Positions 24,781 through 38,002 are shown, numbered from the stretch's first letter. The stretch: DNA of 64,000 nt from Opisthocomus hoazin (GCF_030867145.1 NC_134433.1:15783896-15847895); one strand, 5' to 3'. The notes: generated by a model from the sequence alone, not told the origin. Program-made: numbers and translations.

Positions 24781-26432
24781 GTCAGGTCCTGCCTGCTGCA
24801 GCCGGAGCGGCAACGTCACGGCCGGGGCGGCTGCGGGTACTCCACCTCGGCCACCGACATCGCTGCCACCCGTAGCCATCCTCCTGTGGCCGAGGCCTTG
24901 AGCGAAGAGCCGGCGGCTCCCGATCCCCTTGCAGAGACGCGCTGCAAAGCGGCTGCACAGAAACGAGATGCGAGCTGGGAGAGAAGCCTTGCGGCGTCTG
25001 ACCCCTCATAGAATGCAGTGTTCGCCCCAGCGAGTGACACCCCCTCTGCGAGGCACCCACGGGTGGCAAGCGCTGCCCGGGGGGACGGGTCGGCACACAG
25101 CCAGGCACCCCAGTGACCCAGCACCGCACCGTCCCAGGACAGGACCGAGCCGGTGGCTCTTCCCACGCACCCACACCTCGATACCGAGGGCACCCACATG
25201 GGGACCTGGATCTGGCCCTTGCTCATGGCCACAGTCCCCAGCCGCCAGCTCCCTGGCTGCTGGAGCCGGGTGCCTCACCGCCCGCAGCCCCCCGCGGCCG
25301 CCCGGCCAGCCATTTTCACCAGGAGTCAGTTGTTTTGGTGAGTGTTTTGCAAACAGCATGACGGAGGGTTTGCTGTCAGTCCTGGGCTGCTTTGCTCAAT
25401 CTTGTTTGCGAAGCAGTTTTCAGCACCCTGGTTAATGTTCGTTATTATCTCCCTGAATCCCTGCTGTAGAACCTGAATAAACCCCGTGGAAAGAGAAAGT
25501 GCCCGATAAAAGGAAATGCTCTATAAAACTCCAGCGGGGAGCTGCCGCCGCGGATGCGGAGGGTTTGATCCCTGTAAGCAGTCTGTTAACATCAATATCA
25601 GACCCCGAGTCCCCCAGCTGATTGGTGACAGCTTAGGGACAACAAGGCGTTTGTACTACCTGCCATCCCCTCCAGCGCAAAGACCCAGTCCGGGCGCAGT
25701 TCTGTCTCCCGCAGGTTACCCTGGCACCTCCCTGGGCACTGGGACCAGGTCCTCCCTGCGCCCGGTGCGCTGAGCACCTCGTCCCCACGCCTGGTCCGCA
25801 CAGGCTGTCACTCCGGAGTGAGACCGGAGCGCGCGGATACCAGACTGGGGACCGTCTCCTGTTCCCTGCCGGGGAAGGGGCCGTGACCCGTCGTTGCTGC
25901 GGGCAGCAGGCGCGGGGGCTCGACGTGTTCCTGCCCACAGAAACGCTCCCTTCATCGGAAGGACCACCCCGGACTGGGTCAAGCGCTTCCCATCGGCGTC
26001 ACCCACCGGCGCCCTGAGACCCCCAAACACGCCTCCGGCCGCGGAATGTCCTGTCCCCGCAGCCAGCACGGCCCTTCCGTGGCTCCAGTGTGCACGGAGC
26101 TATCGCTCCTCGTCTCCCCGGCGCCTGTCCCGGAGCAGAGGCAGCTGCAGCGTGGCACCGCGGCAGGGCAGCCTGGGCTCATCTCCAAGGCAAACGGGCT
26201 CAAGAATGTGACCAGCTATAGACGGCTTTTTGTCTAAACATCGCTTTCCGTGAGGTAGCGCGTTCCTCGCCATCCCGCAGGCGTGGTAGAAACAACTAAT
26301 ACTAAACGACTTGTGAGCCTTATTAATATGTATTCAGGTCATCTCCTCTCTGCAAGTCTTCGCAAGTGACTCGCGGTGTGCAGTTCACGCAGGATCCATA
26401 AATAAAAACATCCCTCTGGAATCTCGGCGGGG
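24781..26432. other. Intergenic
   Basis: CpG-rich up to about 26200, then an AT-rich patch to 26420. I see no gene, repeat or RNA. Confidence 0.4.
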
Positions 26433-26940
26433 TCACAGAATCACAGAATCACAGAATAGTAGGGGTTGGCAGGGCCCTCTGTGGGTCACCCAGCCCAACC
26501 CTCCTGCCCAAGCAGGGTCACCCAGAGCAGGCTGCACAGCACCGCGGCCAGGCGGGTCTGGAATATCTCCAGAGAAGGAGACTCCACAGCCTCCCTGGGC
26601 AGCCTGGGCCAGGGCTCCGGCACCCTCAGAGGGAAGAAGTTCTTCCTCATGTTCAGACGGAACTTCCTGTGCCTCAGTTTGTGCCCATTGCCCCTTGCCC
26701 TGTCACTGGGCACCACTGAAAAGAGCTTCGCCCCATCCTCCTGACTCCCACCCTTGAGATATTTGTAGGCATTTATAAGGTCCCCTCGCAGCCTTCTCTT
26801 CTCCAGGCTGAACAAGCCCAGTTCCCTCAGCCTCTCCTCGTAGGGGAGATGCTCCAGTCCCCTCACCATCCTCGTAGCCCTGCGCTGGACTCTCTCCAGT
26901 AGCTCCTCATCTTTCTTGAACTGGGGAACCCAGCACTGGG
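26433..26940 (-). mobile_element. CR1 LINE fragment (copy 5)
   Basis: Starts with three tandem TCACAGAA octamer complements and runs to the ORF2 segment [20 protein letters not shown]. The minus frame is open throughout. Several substitutions ([16 protein letters not shown]) differ from the other seven copies, so this one may belong to another CR1 subfamily. Confidence 0.92.
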
Positions 26941-27796
26941 GTTGTATTAGTGCAGGAACACAACCACCGCCTTTGTGCGTGGGGAGAGACGAGGGTGACG
27001 CAGCCCCGCCGGGCTGAGCCGGCCAGCACCGCCGCTCCTGGCTCCCGCACCCCAGCCCAGCCGGACACGCCGAGAGCTGGGAACTCCCTCCCGTCTGCTG
27101 TCTCCCAGAGCGAAAGGTGGGTTTAGAGACAACACGTTTATGTTTTGGTGTTTGCCAAAGGAAAAGCCATGTCAAAGCCCCATGCCGTGTGGCCGCGCCT
27201 TGCGGCTTCGCTCCCGCGGCGGGCTTTGCAGCGGTCCAGGTCCGACCGCGAGGCAGAGGGGTTTCGGGACACAGACTCGGTGTCAGGGCCGGGTCAAGGA
27301 CAAGCGTTAATTTGACGTCTTCCCTTGAGTTTCTCCATTTTTTCTTTTCTGTCCTCCCTCCCTCCCATTATAGCATTTGGGCTGGGTGCTTCAGCACAAG
27401 CCCTAAACCCAAGGTGGTTTATCTGCAAGGGGCCCTGCCTGCACATCAAAGGTTTCCTAAACTTTTAAGGCTGGAAGGGCTGCTGTGATCATTTACTCCA
27501 CGCATTTACGCCATGGCACTCACCAGGGTTGGTTTTTTGCGGTCCAGCAGAGCACAGCCCTGCTCTTGGATGAGCTCGGGCGTGCCGAGGCATGCCAGGC
27601 TGCTTTGGGCAGGCTGCGGGGTCGGGCTTTCCTCCCGCACCGTCGCAGCACATCCGCAGCAGCCGCATCTCTGCGTTACCCCAGCTCTGCCACGCTCCTT
27701 CCTTCCCCGCTGCGGGCTGCAGCCCCCGGGGAGTCCCCGCTCCGGGAACACGCTGGGCGCTGCGGGGAACCAGCTGGGAAACCACCCGCAAAGCGC
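26941..27796. other. Intergenic
   Basis: Mixed sequence between CR1 copy 5 and the 23-bp minisatellite. I recognise nothing in it. Confidence 0.4.
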
Positions 27797-28250
27797 TTGG
27801 TGCTCATGCATGAAATAACTGAGCGCTCGTGCACGCGCTAACCGGGCATTCGTACGCAAAATAACGGGGCACTCACGCGTGAAGCACCGGGGTGCTCGTG
27901 CAGGCACTAACTGGGCGCTGATGTGTGCGGTAATTAGGCGTACATGCAGGCACAAACCGGGCGTTCGCGCACGGACGGATCCTGCGCTGGTGCGTGGGCT
28001 GGTTCTGAGCCTGGGTGCGGGTCCGCCGCGCGCACACGCGGGGTCTTGTCGGTCGCGCACGCGGGCGCTGCTTGGGCACTCACGCACGTCCCGGGCACCC
28101 AGGCATGCACCAGCTGTGTGCTGATGCACGCACTAATTGGGCGCTCATGCGTGAACTCGTTGGGCGCTCAGATGTAAATTAGTTGGGCAGCTGTGCGTTA
28201 GATTAATTAATTGGGCACTCGTGCAGGACCTGGCCGGGTGCTCACGCGGG
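27797..28250. repeat. 23-bp-unit degenerate minisatellite
   Basis: Units resemble TGGGCGCTCGTGCACGCACTAAC. Clear registers fall at 27865, 27888, 27911, 27934 and 27957, exactly 23 bp apart, with more diverged units on both sides up to about 28250. I estimate about 20 units. Many CpG and CGCG words persist within it. Confidence 0.8.
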
Positions 28251-28933
28251 GACGAGCAGAGCCCGGCGCAGCGGCAGCCCCGCACGGGGCAGGGAAACCC
28301 GGCAGCGCCAAGCACGGGACGGTGCAGCACCAGAAACACGCGCTGGTTCCCCCGGCACGCGCGAGCTGAGCGTTTCGCCTCCCCGGCAGCCTTGCTGCCG
28401 CACACGAGCCGATCTCACACCTTCCCCCGAGCTCCCCGGGGCGTGGGAAGGAGCCGCTGCCGTGCAGACAACTTCTGCTCTGTTCTGGCATGGCATAAAC
28501 ACGAGAAGCTCCAAAAGCAGGAGACAAGGTCTCCGCTGTGTAAAATGATTTAGGTCAGTCTCACTTCTGCAATGATTTATTTAAGCTCTAGCAGTTCCTG
28601 GCCTGAGTGAGGGAAAAAATGAGGGAAAAAAAACCAGAATCCCCCATATTTACACTATTTTTCTGTAATGTTTATGTTGTGGAAGCTACAGCATCATCTG
28701 CCAGGGCTGTTTTAATGCAGGCCTGCAGACACTTCCACTACACGCTCACATCTCTTGGGGTTGTTCTTCAAGGTGAAGCAGCTTGCTGAGCAGAAAATCT
28801 CAGCCTGCCAAAGCTTTCGAGTGGTTGTTGCTGTACTGAAAAGCACGTCCTGCCCATCGATCACTACCACGGCGGTACCAGAAATGATCTTGCATTCCTG
28901 CAGTTGAAAAAACGGCCATTGCAAGGGGAGTCG
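28251..28933. other. Intergenic with a candidate terminal exon
   Basis: GC-rich to about 28520, then CpG-poor and AT-rich. The segment 28576-28897 has the make-up of a minus-strand last exon and is listed separately. Confidence 0.35.
28555..28897 (-). other. Candidate minus-strand terminal exon (acceptor, short ORF, AATAAA)
   Basis: On the minus strand a strong-looking 3' splice site, TTTTTTCAACTGCAG, ends at 28898. It is followed by an open frame of 61 codons from 28897 to a TAA at 28714-28712, then AATAAA at 28581-28576. The frame (starting ECKIISGTAVVVIDGQDV) matches nothing I know and no internal donor is strong. It could be the last exon of an unannotated transcript, for example a lncRNA divergent from the SRSF1 promoter, or simply a non-coding conserved element. 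Confidence 0.2.
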
Positions 28934-29520
28934 GAATCACAGAATCACAGAATGGTGGGGGTTGGCAGGGACCTCTGTGGGTCACCCAGCCCAGCCCCCT
29001 GCCCAAGCAGGGTCACCCAGAGCAGGCTGCACAGCACCGCGGCCAGGCGGGGCTGGAATATCTCCAGAGAAGGAGACTCCACAGCCTCCCTGGGCAGCCT
29101 GGGCCAGGGCTCCGTCACCCTCAGAGGGAAGAAGTTCTTCCTCGGGTTCAGCTGGAGCTTCCTCTGCTTCAGTTTGTGCCCGTTGCCCCTTGTCCTGTCG
29201 CTGGGCACCACTGGAAAGAGTCTGGCCCCGTCCTCCTGACACCCACCCTGCAGATATTTAGAGGCATTTCTAAGGTCCCCTCTCAGCCTTCTCTTCTCCA
29301 GGCTGAACAAGCCCAGTTCCCTCAACCTCTCCTCGTAGCAGAGATGCTCCAGTCCCCTCCTCATCCTCGTAGGCCTCCGCTGGGCTCTCTCCAGTAGCTC
29401 CTCATCTTTCTTGAACTGGGGAGCCCAGAACTGGACAGAGTACTCCAGATGGGGCCTCACTAGAGCAGAGCAGAGGGGAAGGAGAACCTCCCTCGCCCCG
29501 CTGCCCACACTCCTCTGAAT
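28934..29520 (-). mobile_element. CR1 LINE fragment (copy 6)
   Basis: Opens with GAATCACAGAATCACAGAATGG and extends through the ORF2 tail to the [20 protein letters not shown] segment near 29510. The minus frame remains open for the whole copy and a little beyond. With copy 1 it is the longest here. Its 3' end abuts the candidate terminal exon. Confidence 0.93.
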
Positions 29521-32500
29521 GAGTCGGAAGCAAAGCAGCCAGGAACAACCCACTGCAGGTGCAACTCTGCAAACCCACGCCAGCACCAGCCCAGCAAAGC
29601 AGGACAGGAACGAGGGGCTCCCAGGACGGGCGCTGGAGGCGATGCCTCGCTCTGTAGCTGTGTATATGAATGTATAGATATGTACATACACCCGGCAGGT
29701 ATTCCCGGGCTCGCTGTGCCGCAGGTGCCGGGGCCAGGGGCCGAGCGGGCTGGTGTCAGCGAAAGCAGCAGGCAGACCTCCCTTCCCTGCGCTCCCCGCC
29801 AGCCTGGTCAGGCGTCTGTCAGTGCTCTCACCGGACACTATGGCAGAGCTGCAGCAGTTGATCCAATCAATAAACATACATTTTATACATCCCTTAAGCC
29901 TGTAATATCTCTCTGTGTATAAGAGGCCACGAGGGATTATGTTTTAATTAGAGGAGTGCTTAAGGCTGCTCTGCCTACAGCTTGGTCTCCCTTGGAAATA
30001 CAGGGGCAGAGGCTGCCCTGACACAGAGCTCTGCTCACAGCCCAGCGGCATCCCGACGGCTCAGCGGCGGCACGGGGACAGGACCAGGGAGACAGCGGAG
30101 CACAGCCCACATCCACCTCCCTCCGGCACCTCCAGCACGAGCCAGGAAAATGAGCGATGCTGAACCGGAGTGGCTCTGATCCCCTCACCCTTCGGCCTCG
30201 GCTTGTCTCCTGCCACAAGCCTGACGGTACGAAAGTGGCAGAGCCTTCTCCAGGCACGGGGGGTTTGTTTTTAAACAGTTGGCTGAAACACTGCTTGCAC
30301 CTCCAGCGTAAGTGCAAGGCCGCTCTTCGCTTGGGATGCAGGGAACGTTCCCGGCTTCCCGCCAGTGATGTGGCTCTCCTGGCAGCGATGCCCTGCATAC
30401 GAGGGTCAAGTATCTGAACATCGCCCACCGCAGCAGATCCACGTTGGGGAGATATCCTCCAACAGCCACAGTACCTACCCAGCAAGTACAGAGCTCCAGT
30501 GCTGGCTGCGTGTTGTGCAGAGGCAGGAAGAAAACTCCGCTTTTGGTATTGTATGAAATCCCGCGGTGTCCCTCCAGCACACAGCCCGGGCCCGGGGGAG
30601 CCCCTCGCAGCGGGACGGCCCCCGAGCAGCCTGGCTGCAGGCTGGCCTCAGGGCGGGGGGTCCACGGCCGGGCATCGCTGCGCTCGGGGTTTCCTCTCAG
30701 TTCCTCTCCTGCACGCAGCGAAACACGCCCCGACGTGATTTATTGGGGTGCAGCTCACGCGTGGGGCTGCGAGCGCACCCCGTCCCCTGCCCGGCACCCC
30801 CAGGGCGGGAATCACTGGGCAGGGTCCAGCCACGTCCCCGGTCTGAGGGCTGTGCGTTATTCACGGCGATACGGGGAGGAGGTGTCAGGAATTTCATGGC
30901 AAGGAGAGAGCAGAGGTTTCTAGCAAACAAAATACACATTGGCAAAGTTTGTGAAGTTGGGGTTTTTTTAAGGGAATGTAACAGCTGCTGAGGTCCCACG
31001 GCAAGGAAATCTCCGTGGGAGGAGAGCAAACCTCTGCACAAACCTCTGCGCCGATGGCTTGTGTCCTCGGAAACAGCCCTCGGTGGCCTCAGACGGCTCT
31101 GCCCCGTGCTGGGCTCCGCGCGAGCCCGCGTGCCAGCTGCCATCGGGCATGCACCGAGAAGCCAGCGCGTCTCCCCGGGCTCCTGTGCCGCTGCCAGAGC
31201 TGCCCCAAACCCGTGCCCCTGGTGTAAACCACCAGCATGGGTGTCTGGAAGGTGCATTTCCAGTTCAGCCCAGTCCCACCAGTGCTCGGGGGGCACTTCA
31301 GCCCCAGTCCATCACAGCGCTCAGCTCCTGTTGAACTCCAAACAGGCAAGCAATCAGTCGGGGAGCGAAGCTGCCCTCCGCCCGGGAGGATGAGGAGGAA
31401 TAAAAAGGGGAATCATAAACAAAGAAAAGCCCTAGAGGGAAAAAAATACTCTCTGACGTCTTTGATGCTCTCGGAGAAAACAAAAGTCCGCGGAGGCCCT
31501 GCTTTTTGTTCGCCTCTAGGGCCAGCAGCGGACATTTATTGTTCTTCCTCCGCTGTTAACAGCAAAAACACCTCGCAGGGGATGGCCCCGGGCAGAGAGA
31601 GCCGCACTGGAAATCCGATGGACCCGGCAGCGGCACGCGTGTGTGCACGGCCCGGCGTCACCGCCGCTGTGGACAGACAGCGGCTGCCAGCTGCAGCCCC
31701 CTGCGCGGGACCACGCCGTGCAGAACCCCCGTGCCCGGTGGTGGCAGCCCCAGGGGCCAGTGAAGCCCCCATGAAGGCAACACCAACGCCTGCCGGGCTT
31801 GAAACCGGCCGCCCGATGAGGAGGAAGGAGGGTGGGTGCGGGAAGGAGCCCAGCACCTTGTCGTGGGTTTGGTGCGAAGGGCTGCGCCCCACCATGTCCC
31901 ACCTCCCCACCGCCTTCCCTCGCCGCTCACTGCAAACCCCGTTCCCGCTGCAGCACCCCCGAGGTGGCTCTTCAAACACCCAGCGGCGCGTGTCTGCCGA
32001 AAAACTCGGTTACGGGAAGGGACATGAAGGAAGCAGTCGAGTCCTCAACATCACCCAGAGCGCTGGGCTCACGGTTAACTGGTTCCCGTGGAGCAAACGT
32101 GGCTTTTACTGGTGCTGCGGCTCCCCGCCCTCGCCGGCCCCGCTCTTCTGGGCCTCCTCATCCCATGGAGCTCGCTGATCCTTTGGCCCTTTCTTTCTCA
32201 CGTGTGGTGTTTCAGAGTATAAAATTATTAATACGCTTCCTGGGAAACTACCAAAATAACATCCAACGTTCATGCTTGGGTGCTGCCTCTAAATGGCAGT
32301 GATCTTCTGCCGTCCTTATTTATTATCCTCAGGCAACTGCACCCAAAAGACATATTAGGAAAAAGAAAAAAAAATCAGGTTTCTTCTTTGTATTTCACAT
32401 TTTAGTCGGGCTATCGTGGTACCAGTAAGTCCGATACCATCCAAGAAATGAGAATCGTCTCGTTTTTGCTTGGCACGGCACAGCAGAGTGGGAGACAGCC

Positions 32501-35500
32501 ACTGCCGGCAGGCGACAGCCAGGGTGTTTCCACCCCGAATTTCTGACTATGTATTTTAACTCTCTAATTTAAAAACCGTTGATTTTGCACCTTTCGGCTT
32601 CTTTAAGAATGACTGGGACACGAACTGGGAGGTTTCCCGAACGGGGAACGCCTGGAGGACGAAATGCCGCGAGGGAGGACGGCCAGCGGGACCAGCGGCT
32701 GGGCTCCTGGGCACGCTGCCCCGGAACACGGCGGCTGCTCCTGCCCCGCGCCTTTTCTAAACGTCCAGTTTATTTTTCCCCATTTGTTTGCCTTTCGTTG
32801 AGCTCAAACAGTACGAACACACAGCTCGGTGTCGCTCCTGCCTTGGTCTGAGTGACTTTTTGTATGCAAGCGGCTATTGCAATCCCTCGCCTTTCTCAGA
32901 TGTTTGTATAAAGTTACGCACGTCAACAAAACAGTCCCCAAAACTTTATTTGTATTTAAAAATACTCTGCTTGGAACAAACTTTGATGCACTTCTCACTC
33001 ACCCTGTTTCCTCACATTAAAAAATCAGCAAACCCACATGGATGCCACGGGGGCCGCATCCCGTCGTCTCTTCGCAGCGGCAGCGGGGACGGCGGCGGTG
33101 CTGCCAGCGGCTCTCTGACAGAAAGCTAATGGAAAAACTCCTTTTAAAAACCACCCAGGCCTAGCAAATTGGGGGTATTTGGGGAGAACAAAAAGCTTCA
33201 GCTCTCTGCGCGGTCCCGTGGCTCGGCGGCGTGGCCACCACGGTGTCTAACGGCAGAGCGCTCGCTGCCCGGAGCAGGGCAGCTGACGCCGAGCCACGCA
33301 CTGCGGCTCCCTGCTGGGAAGGTGATGCCGCACGCAGAATAAAAAGCTGTCGATACTTTTAACGGACAAATACGAAATCTTGCCTGTTTAGTAAGCAGCA
33401 CTGGGCTGGCCGCCGGCCGGTCTCCTCCTAACCACGAGGATCTTCCTGCCGTGAGCAGCCCAAAGGGATACGCGCCTCGTCGCTCAGTTATTCCGCAGCA
33501 GGAAGGCACCTCCGCAGGTCTGCGTTCGTTAACAGTTTGCATTTGTCTTCCTCCCTCCCCGTCAGGCTTTGGGCATCCCACCGGGCAGGGAGCGGGAAGA
33601 GCTCGGTGGGATCCTCGGTGACAGCGGGCGGCAGGCAGCGACGGCGAGCGGGCAGACGGAGCCGCACCGCCCTGTATGAAAGAAAGGAAAGAACTCCATT
33701 TCCCAGGGAAAGAAATCAATTAAAACCGGTCTGGGGGGCTCGTCGGAGCTTTTCAGGCTGTGCTAACCGCTGCCCTCCTCGCCCCTACGCGTGGTGGGCT
33801 GGCACGTGGGAACCGAAGGGGCAACCAGGCGCTGAAAATCAGAGTGACATAAAAGCAAGACAGCAGAAATCACATCAACCCCCCCGATTTTTATTTTTAT
33901 TTTAAAATTAACCTTTAATTGCTACTAGGAAGACAAACAACCACATACAATTTAACTAGACTCTGCTTCCCCGCGGCCCTTCGGCCAGCCCTGCCCCGGG
34001 GCCCGCAGCGTCACGGCTCTGCCGAGCGCATCGTGCTTCACAGCTGTGATGGGGTAGAGCTGGTCAAAGGAAGGAAAAAGAGCAACGTTTCAGAATTTCT
34101 AAAAATCAGCATTTTCACATTGCCTTCCAGGCGTGATCCGCGTCCAGGTGCTGCCATCGATGGAAAACGCCCGTCGACGCAGCCTGCTCTTCCGGGTGGC
34201 TTTTCTTTACACCTCTCCCTGTGTGTCCCTTCAGGCTGGCTTTCAGGACCAACTCGCACCATCACCGCGTCTTGCGGTTCTCGTTCGCATCACGACGCGC
34301 CACAGCGTCTGCGTACGAAATCTGCTTGCTTCCGTATGAATGTGCATAAACGAAACCAGCTCTGCCACCAGCCGCCTTTATGGGAAATATTTTCAGACTT
34401 ACACACACTCTCCTTGTCTTCTCACTGTACTCAGAGTTCCTCAGAAAAAAAATCACAAACTGTATTTTTGCATCTTTTTTCTACATGCAGATTGGTAACT
34501 TTGATAACATTGAGGCGCTGTTTGAAGTCGAAGGCCCCCGAACTATCGGCTTAATATTTCGAGCTCCAAAGGCACTTTCTGCGCGGTTTTGTGTTCCTGC
34601 TGAAATGCCAAAGGAAACCACGCGGGCAGTGTACTCAGAACGACCGTTACGGGAGGGAAACAGCGAGTTTGCACAGTCCAAAGCTTAGCTCCCCAAAACA
34701 ACGCTACAGCTTGCGAGGCTGGTTTGCAAACACCCCTTTTCCTCCCAACAATCCGAGCTTTGATGAACCGTTATTTTGCAAGCAGGTAAGATAAATCCCG
34801 GCCAATCCCAGCCGGATCGCACCGCGCCGCGGAGGCTGCCTGCGATGGGGGAACAGCGGGTGCTGGCCTGGGAATGAAGCGGAGAGGAAAATCGGCTGTG
34901 GAAATGCTGGCAAGGGCCACGCCGCAGGCTCTTTTCCCTGCTCTGCGCGAGCGGGCCCAAAGCAGGCCGAGGAGCGGCTGTACCGAAGCGTTCTGCAGCG
35001 TGTCTGCTCCCGCGAGGCTCAGCACGCTCAGGCACCCCCCGTACTGGGTGACAAGGTTAATATTTGCGTTCTTCATCAACATTCTCCGTTTGAAGGCCCC
35101 CTTTTTCATTACCTTGTCATTTTGAGAAAGCAAGCTTGTCATTTTACAGTAGCTGGCTTTTTTTTTTTTAGCAAGATTATTTGCCATTTCCTTCCCAGTA
35201 ATTTATTTTCTACATAATTAATGTTTAATGACTCTCCACATATACATTTTGCCAGAAAGCCAAAAGAGACTCTGACAAAGCAAATAAAAGTTCTGCAGCT
35301 TATCCAACTGTTTTAAGCGCTCTGCTGATAACGCAGAGCTAAACAAGGTAATGAGGAAGAAAACATTAAAGATTTCTATAAAGAGACACTTCATTAAGGT
35401 AATTAAGGCAATCATTTAAAGCAGTTATGAGGATTATTAACACACAAAAGAAATTATGCAATAGGGTGTTCGCAGACCAGGCAGACTTGCCATTACTTTA

Positions 35501-37169
35501 TGATGCCTTTAAGAATAACTTTCAGCTGTTTAATAAGCTTTTGAAAATGAAGACTCATCTCTCGTCAAAGGATGGAGCCTTCCCTGCACCTGGAAGAGTG
35601 TGGGAAGGGATCTCTGAGATTTGCTTTTTTGTGGGGAAGGGAGTTATTCTTTTCTTTTTTATTAATACGCAATAAGTACGGCAAATAACTGAATTTGCTT
35701 GTTAAACTGCGCCGGTTCAAAAAACGCCTTTACCCCAAAGCCCCCACCGCAGCCAGGCAGTCCGCGCGCCGCTGCAGGTTTGCGAAACCATAAAACTCTT
35801 CTAAAGACGCAGAAGATCCCGAGACAGCTGGCAGTTTGCGCTTTGCAAACCACCCCTTCTCAGAACGGGCTTTCTCGTAACGTCCTTCAGCAACTAACAG
35901 CAATCCAACCGCTAGCAATCCAACACAGATATTACCAGTGGTAAAAATCGCCAGAGCGGGGCACAGAACTGTACTTCAGCCTACACGAGAGAAAAACGAG
36001 AGGCATTCATAACAGTCAAATGTGTTCTGACGTTGTACTGAAAATATTTTTCTAACTGTAAGTCATCAGGATTGCTGTTTTTCTAGCGGAATATGCATAT
36101 TTAATTAACACGTGAAAAATGAAGTATGCGTGACAGACTGGGCTAAAGAGGCATGACACATTTTTCAAAATCCTTTAATTAACTTAAGAGCCTAAAGGGT
36201 TTTTCTCCACACTCAGACACTGCTTTACCCCCACCACAGCACTTACGGTGACTCAACCCTCCCGGCACCTCACGGACTCGCGTGCCGATAGGGAAGATAC
36301 CAAGGGATAAATGAGAGCCATCCAGATTGCAATAGTACAACCAAACATTTCAAACATTTTTAGAAGTATTCCCCCACCACCACCCCCAATCTGTTACACC
36401 TTGTGGATCGTACAAAAATTTCTCACTCCGAAAGCGATTTGCAAGCTGAACCCCAGGCGGGGGGCCGCGCCGGGGAAGAGCTGCTGTGCTCCGAGGGGCA
36501 CGTGGAAGCCGTTTGTCCCTCCAAAGCTGCATTTACTGCCTCAGCGCATCTTTTAGGGCTTTGTGACAAACCCCAGTAACACACCGGTGTTCTAGTGTGA
36601 CTTCATTTAAATTATAATCTCATAAACATAACAGCTGGACATTATTTTCCTGCCTCTTCCCCTGGAAATCCTTTTCTGCCTGCTTTTGTACCCATTTCTC
36701 ATCTAACTCTACAAGAATGGTTCAGTTCCCGTCCAGCAGAGCCCATTGTACAATTCCACCACCAAACCCCCCCAGCCGCGCCGCGCAGCACGTGCTTCTG
36801 CAGGAGCACGTGGCCTCAGGGAAAGACGTTTCCACAAACGTGTCCACTCGAGATGTGATTTTGCCTCTGTCCCAAATGCTTTTTTGTTCCTTCACCTTTA
36901 TTAACCTACGTAGACACCAAGCCAAGCACATTTTTAATGTTTGTTCTGTCCTTTGACTCCCATCGTCATCACGCTCAGCCTGCAAAGCGGACTTGAGCAT
37001 CCTTCTAGGGCAGATGAGGAGATCAGTCTGATCTAAGAGCTAAAAACCACGATATGGCATTCAGAAATGAGAGGAAAAAAAGAAAACAAATAGCCCTAGG
37101 ACTTAGCTTTAACACTCTGCGGAAAGGGCCACGTAAGTGGGACGCTCGCACGGCTGAGCAATGGACGCA
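29521..37169. other. Intergenic between CR1 copy 6 and SRSF1; AT-rich right half
   Basis: From 29.5 to about 33.2 kb the DNA is CpG-rich with isolated AT patches. From about 33.85 to 36.7 kb it becomes AT-rich, with many TTAATTA/TAATTA-type homeodomain words and little repeat content (for example 35150-35450 and 35640-35700). That fits conserved regulatory DNA around SRSF1, but conservation cannot be judged here. I see no coding exon, RNA gene or mobile element. Confidence 0.4.
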
Positions 37170-38002
37170 GGCCCGGATTCAGCCCGCTGTGCCCTCAGGG
37201 CAGCCATTTTACCTCAGCGTGGCCGAGCTGGCCCCAGCTCGCCTCTGTCCTACCCTCGACCCCCCCACCCGCCCGGAGAGCGCGCAGAGCCCTCTTCCCC
37301 ACAGCCCCCGGGCACGCCACAACGTGACGGAGCCGTGACCGCGGCCCTCCCGCCTGCAGCTGCGAGCGCCCAGCAGCCCTCCCGCCCCGCCGCCATTGCG
37401 CCCTCCCGCCCGCTGCGCACGGCCCGCGCCGCAGTGCACTGTGGGACGCGCCCCGCGCCTTGGCGCCAAGCGCTGCCGCGGTGCATTGTGGGACACACCC
37501 TCCCCTGCCCCGGCCGGGCCTTCTTGGCGCGGACGCCGCACCGGACGTGACGCCATCGGGCGCGGGGAGAGAGGAGTGGGGGTTGCATTCTGCCCCCGGG
37601 GTGGGCAGCGGGGGCTTCCCGCGGGAGAACCGAGCCCGCCGCGCCCCGGCGTCCCGGAGCGGCCCCGCCCGCCCAGTCTCGGCCTCTCGGGCGGCGCCGC
37701 TGAGCAGAGAGACGGGAGGGACTACTTTTCTCCGGAGCCGCGCATGCGCAGGGCGGCAGAGCGAGGGCGCGGCGGAAGGCGCGGGCGCCGCCTCGTTCCC
37801 GCCAGCACGGGCGGTGCTGCGTCCCGGGGTGAGATCGCTGCGCGCAGTCGGAGCGTGAGGGGAGCCGCGGTCGCCATTTTGAAGCGGTCGTTGGGGGAGG
37901 CGGCGTGTGCGCTCCCGTGTGCCCGGCCCGGCCCCGCGCCCGTCCGCCCGCCCGCTCTCCGCGCTCCGGCCCTCCACCGCCGCAGCCATTGCTGACCTGG
38001 CC
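37170..38002 (+). promoter_or_regulatory. SRSF1: SRSF1 CpG-island promoter and 5'UTR
   Basis: Dense CpG island, no TATA box. Visible sites are a perfect palindromic E2F-type TTGGCGCCAA at 37460-37469 and a YY1-type CGCCATTTTG at 37872-37881. There are also two TGCA(C/T)TGTGGGAC elements at 37435-37447 and 37482-37494; their complement resembles the ZNF143/THAP11 core TCCCA-AATGC. The YY1 site suggests a start near 37850; the 5'UTR then runs to the ATG at 38003. E2F control would fit the known link of SRSF1 to proliferation, but that is inference. Confidence 0.6.

Noticed and set aside
28945-29877. 310-codon minus ORF that could be taken for a reverse-transcriptase gene
   Set aside because: Only the final part is CR1 ORF2 tail; the catalytic RT domain is missing, so this is a 5'-truncated, dead copy.
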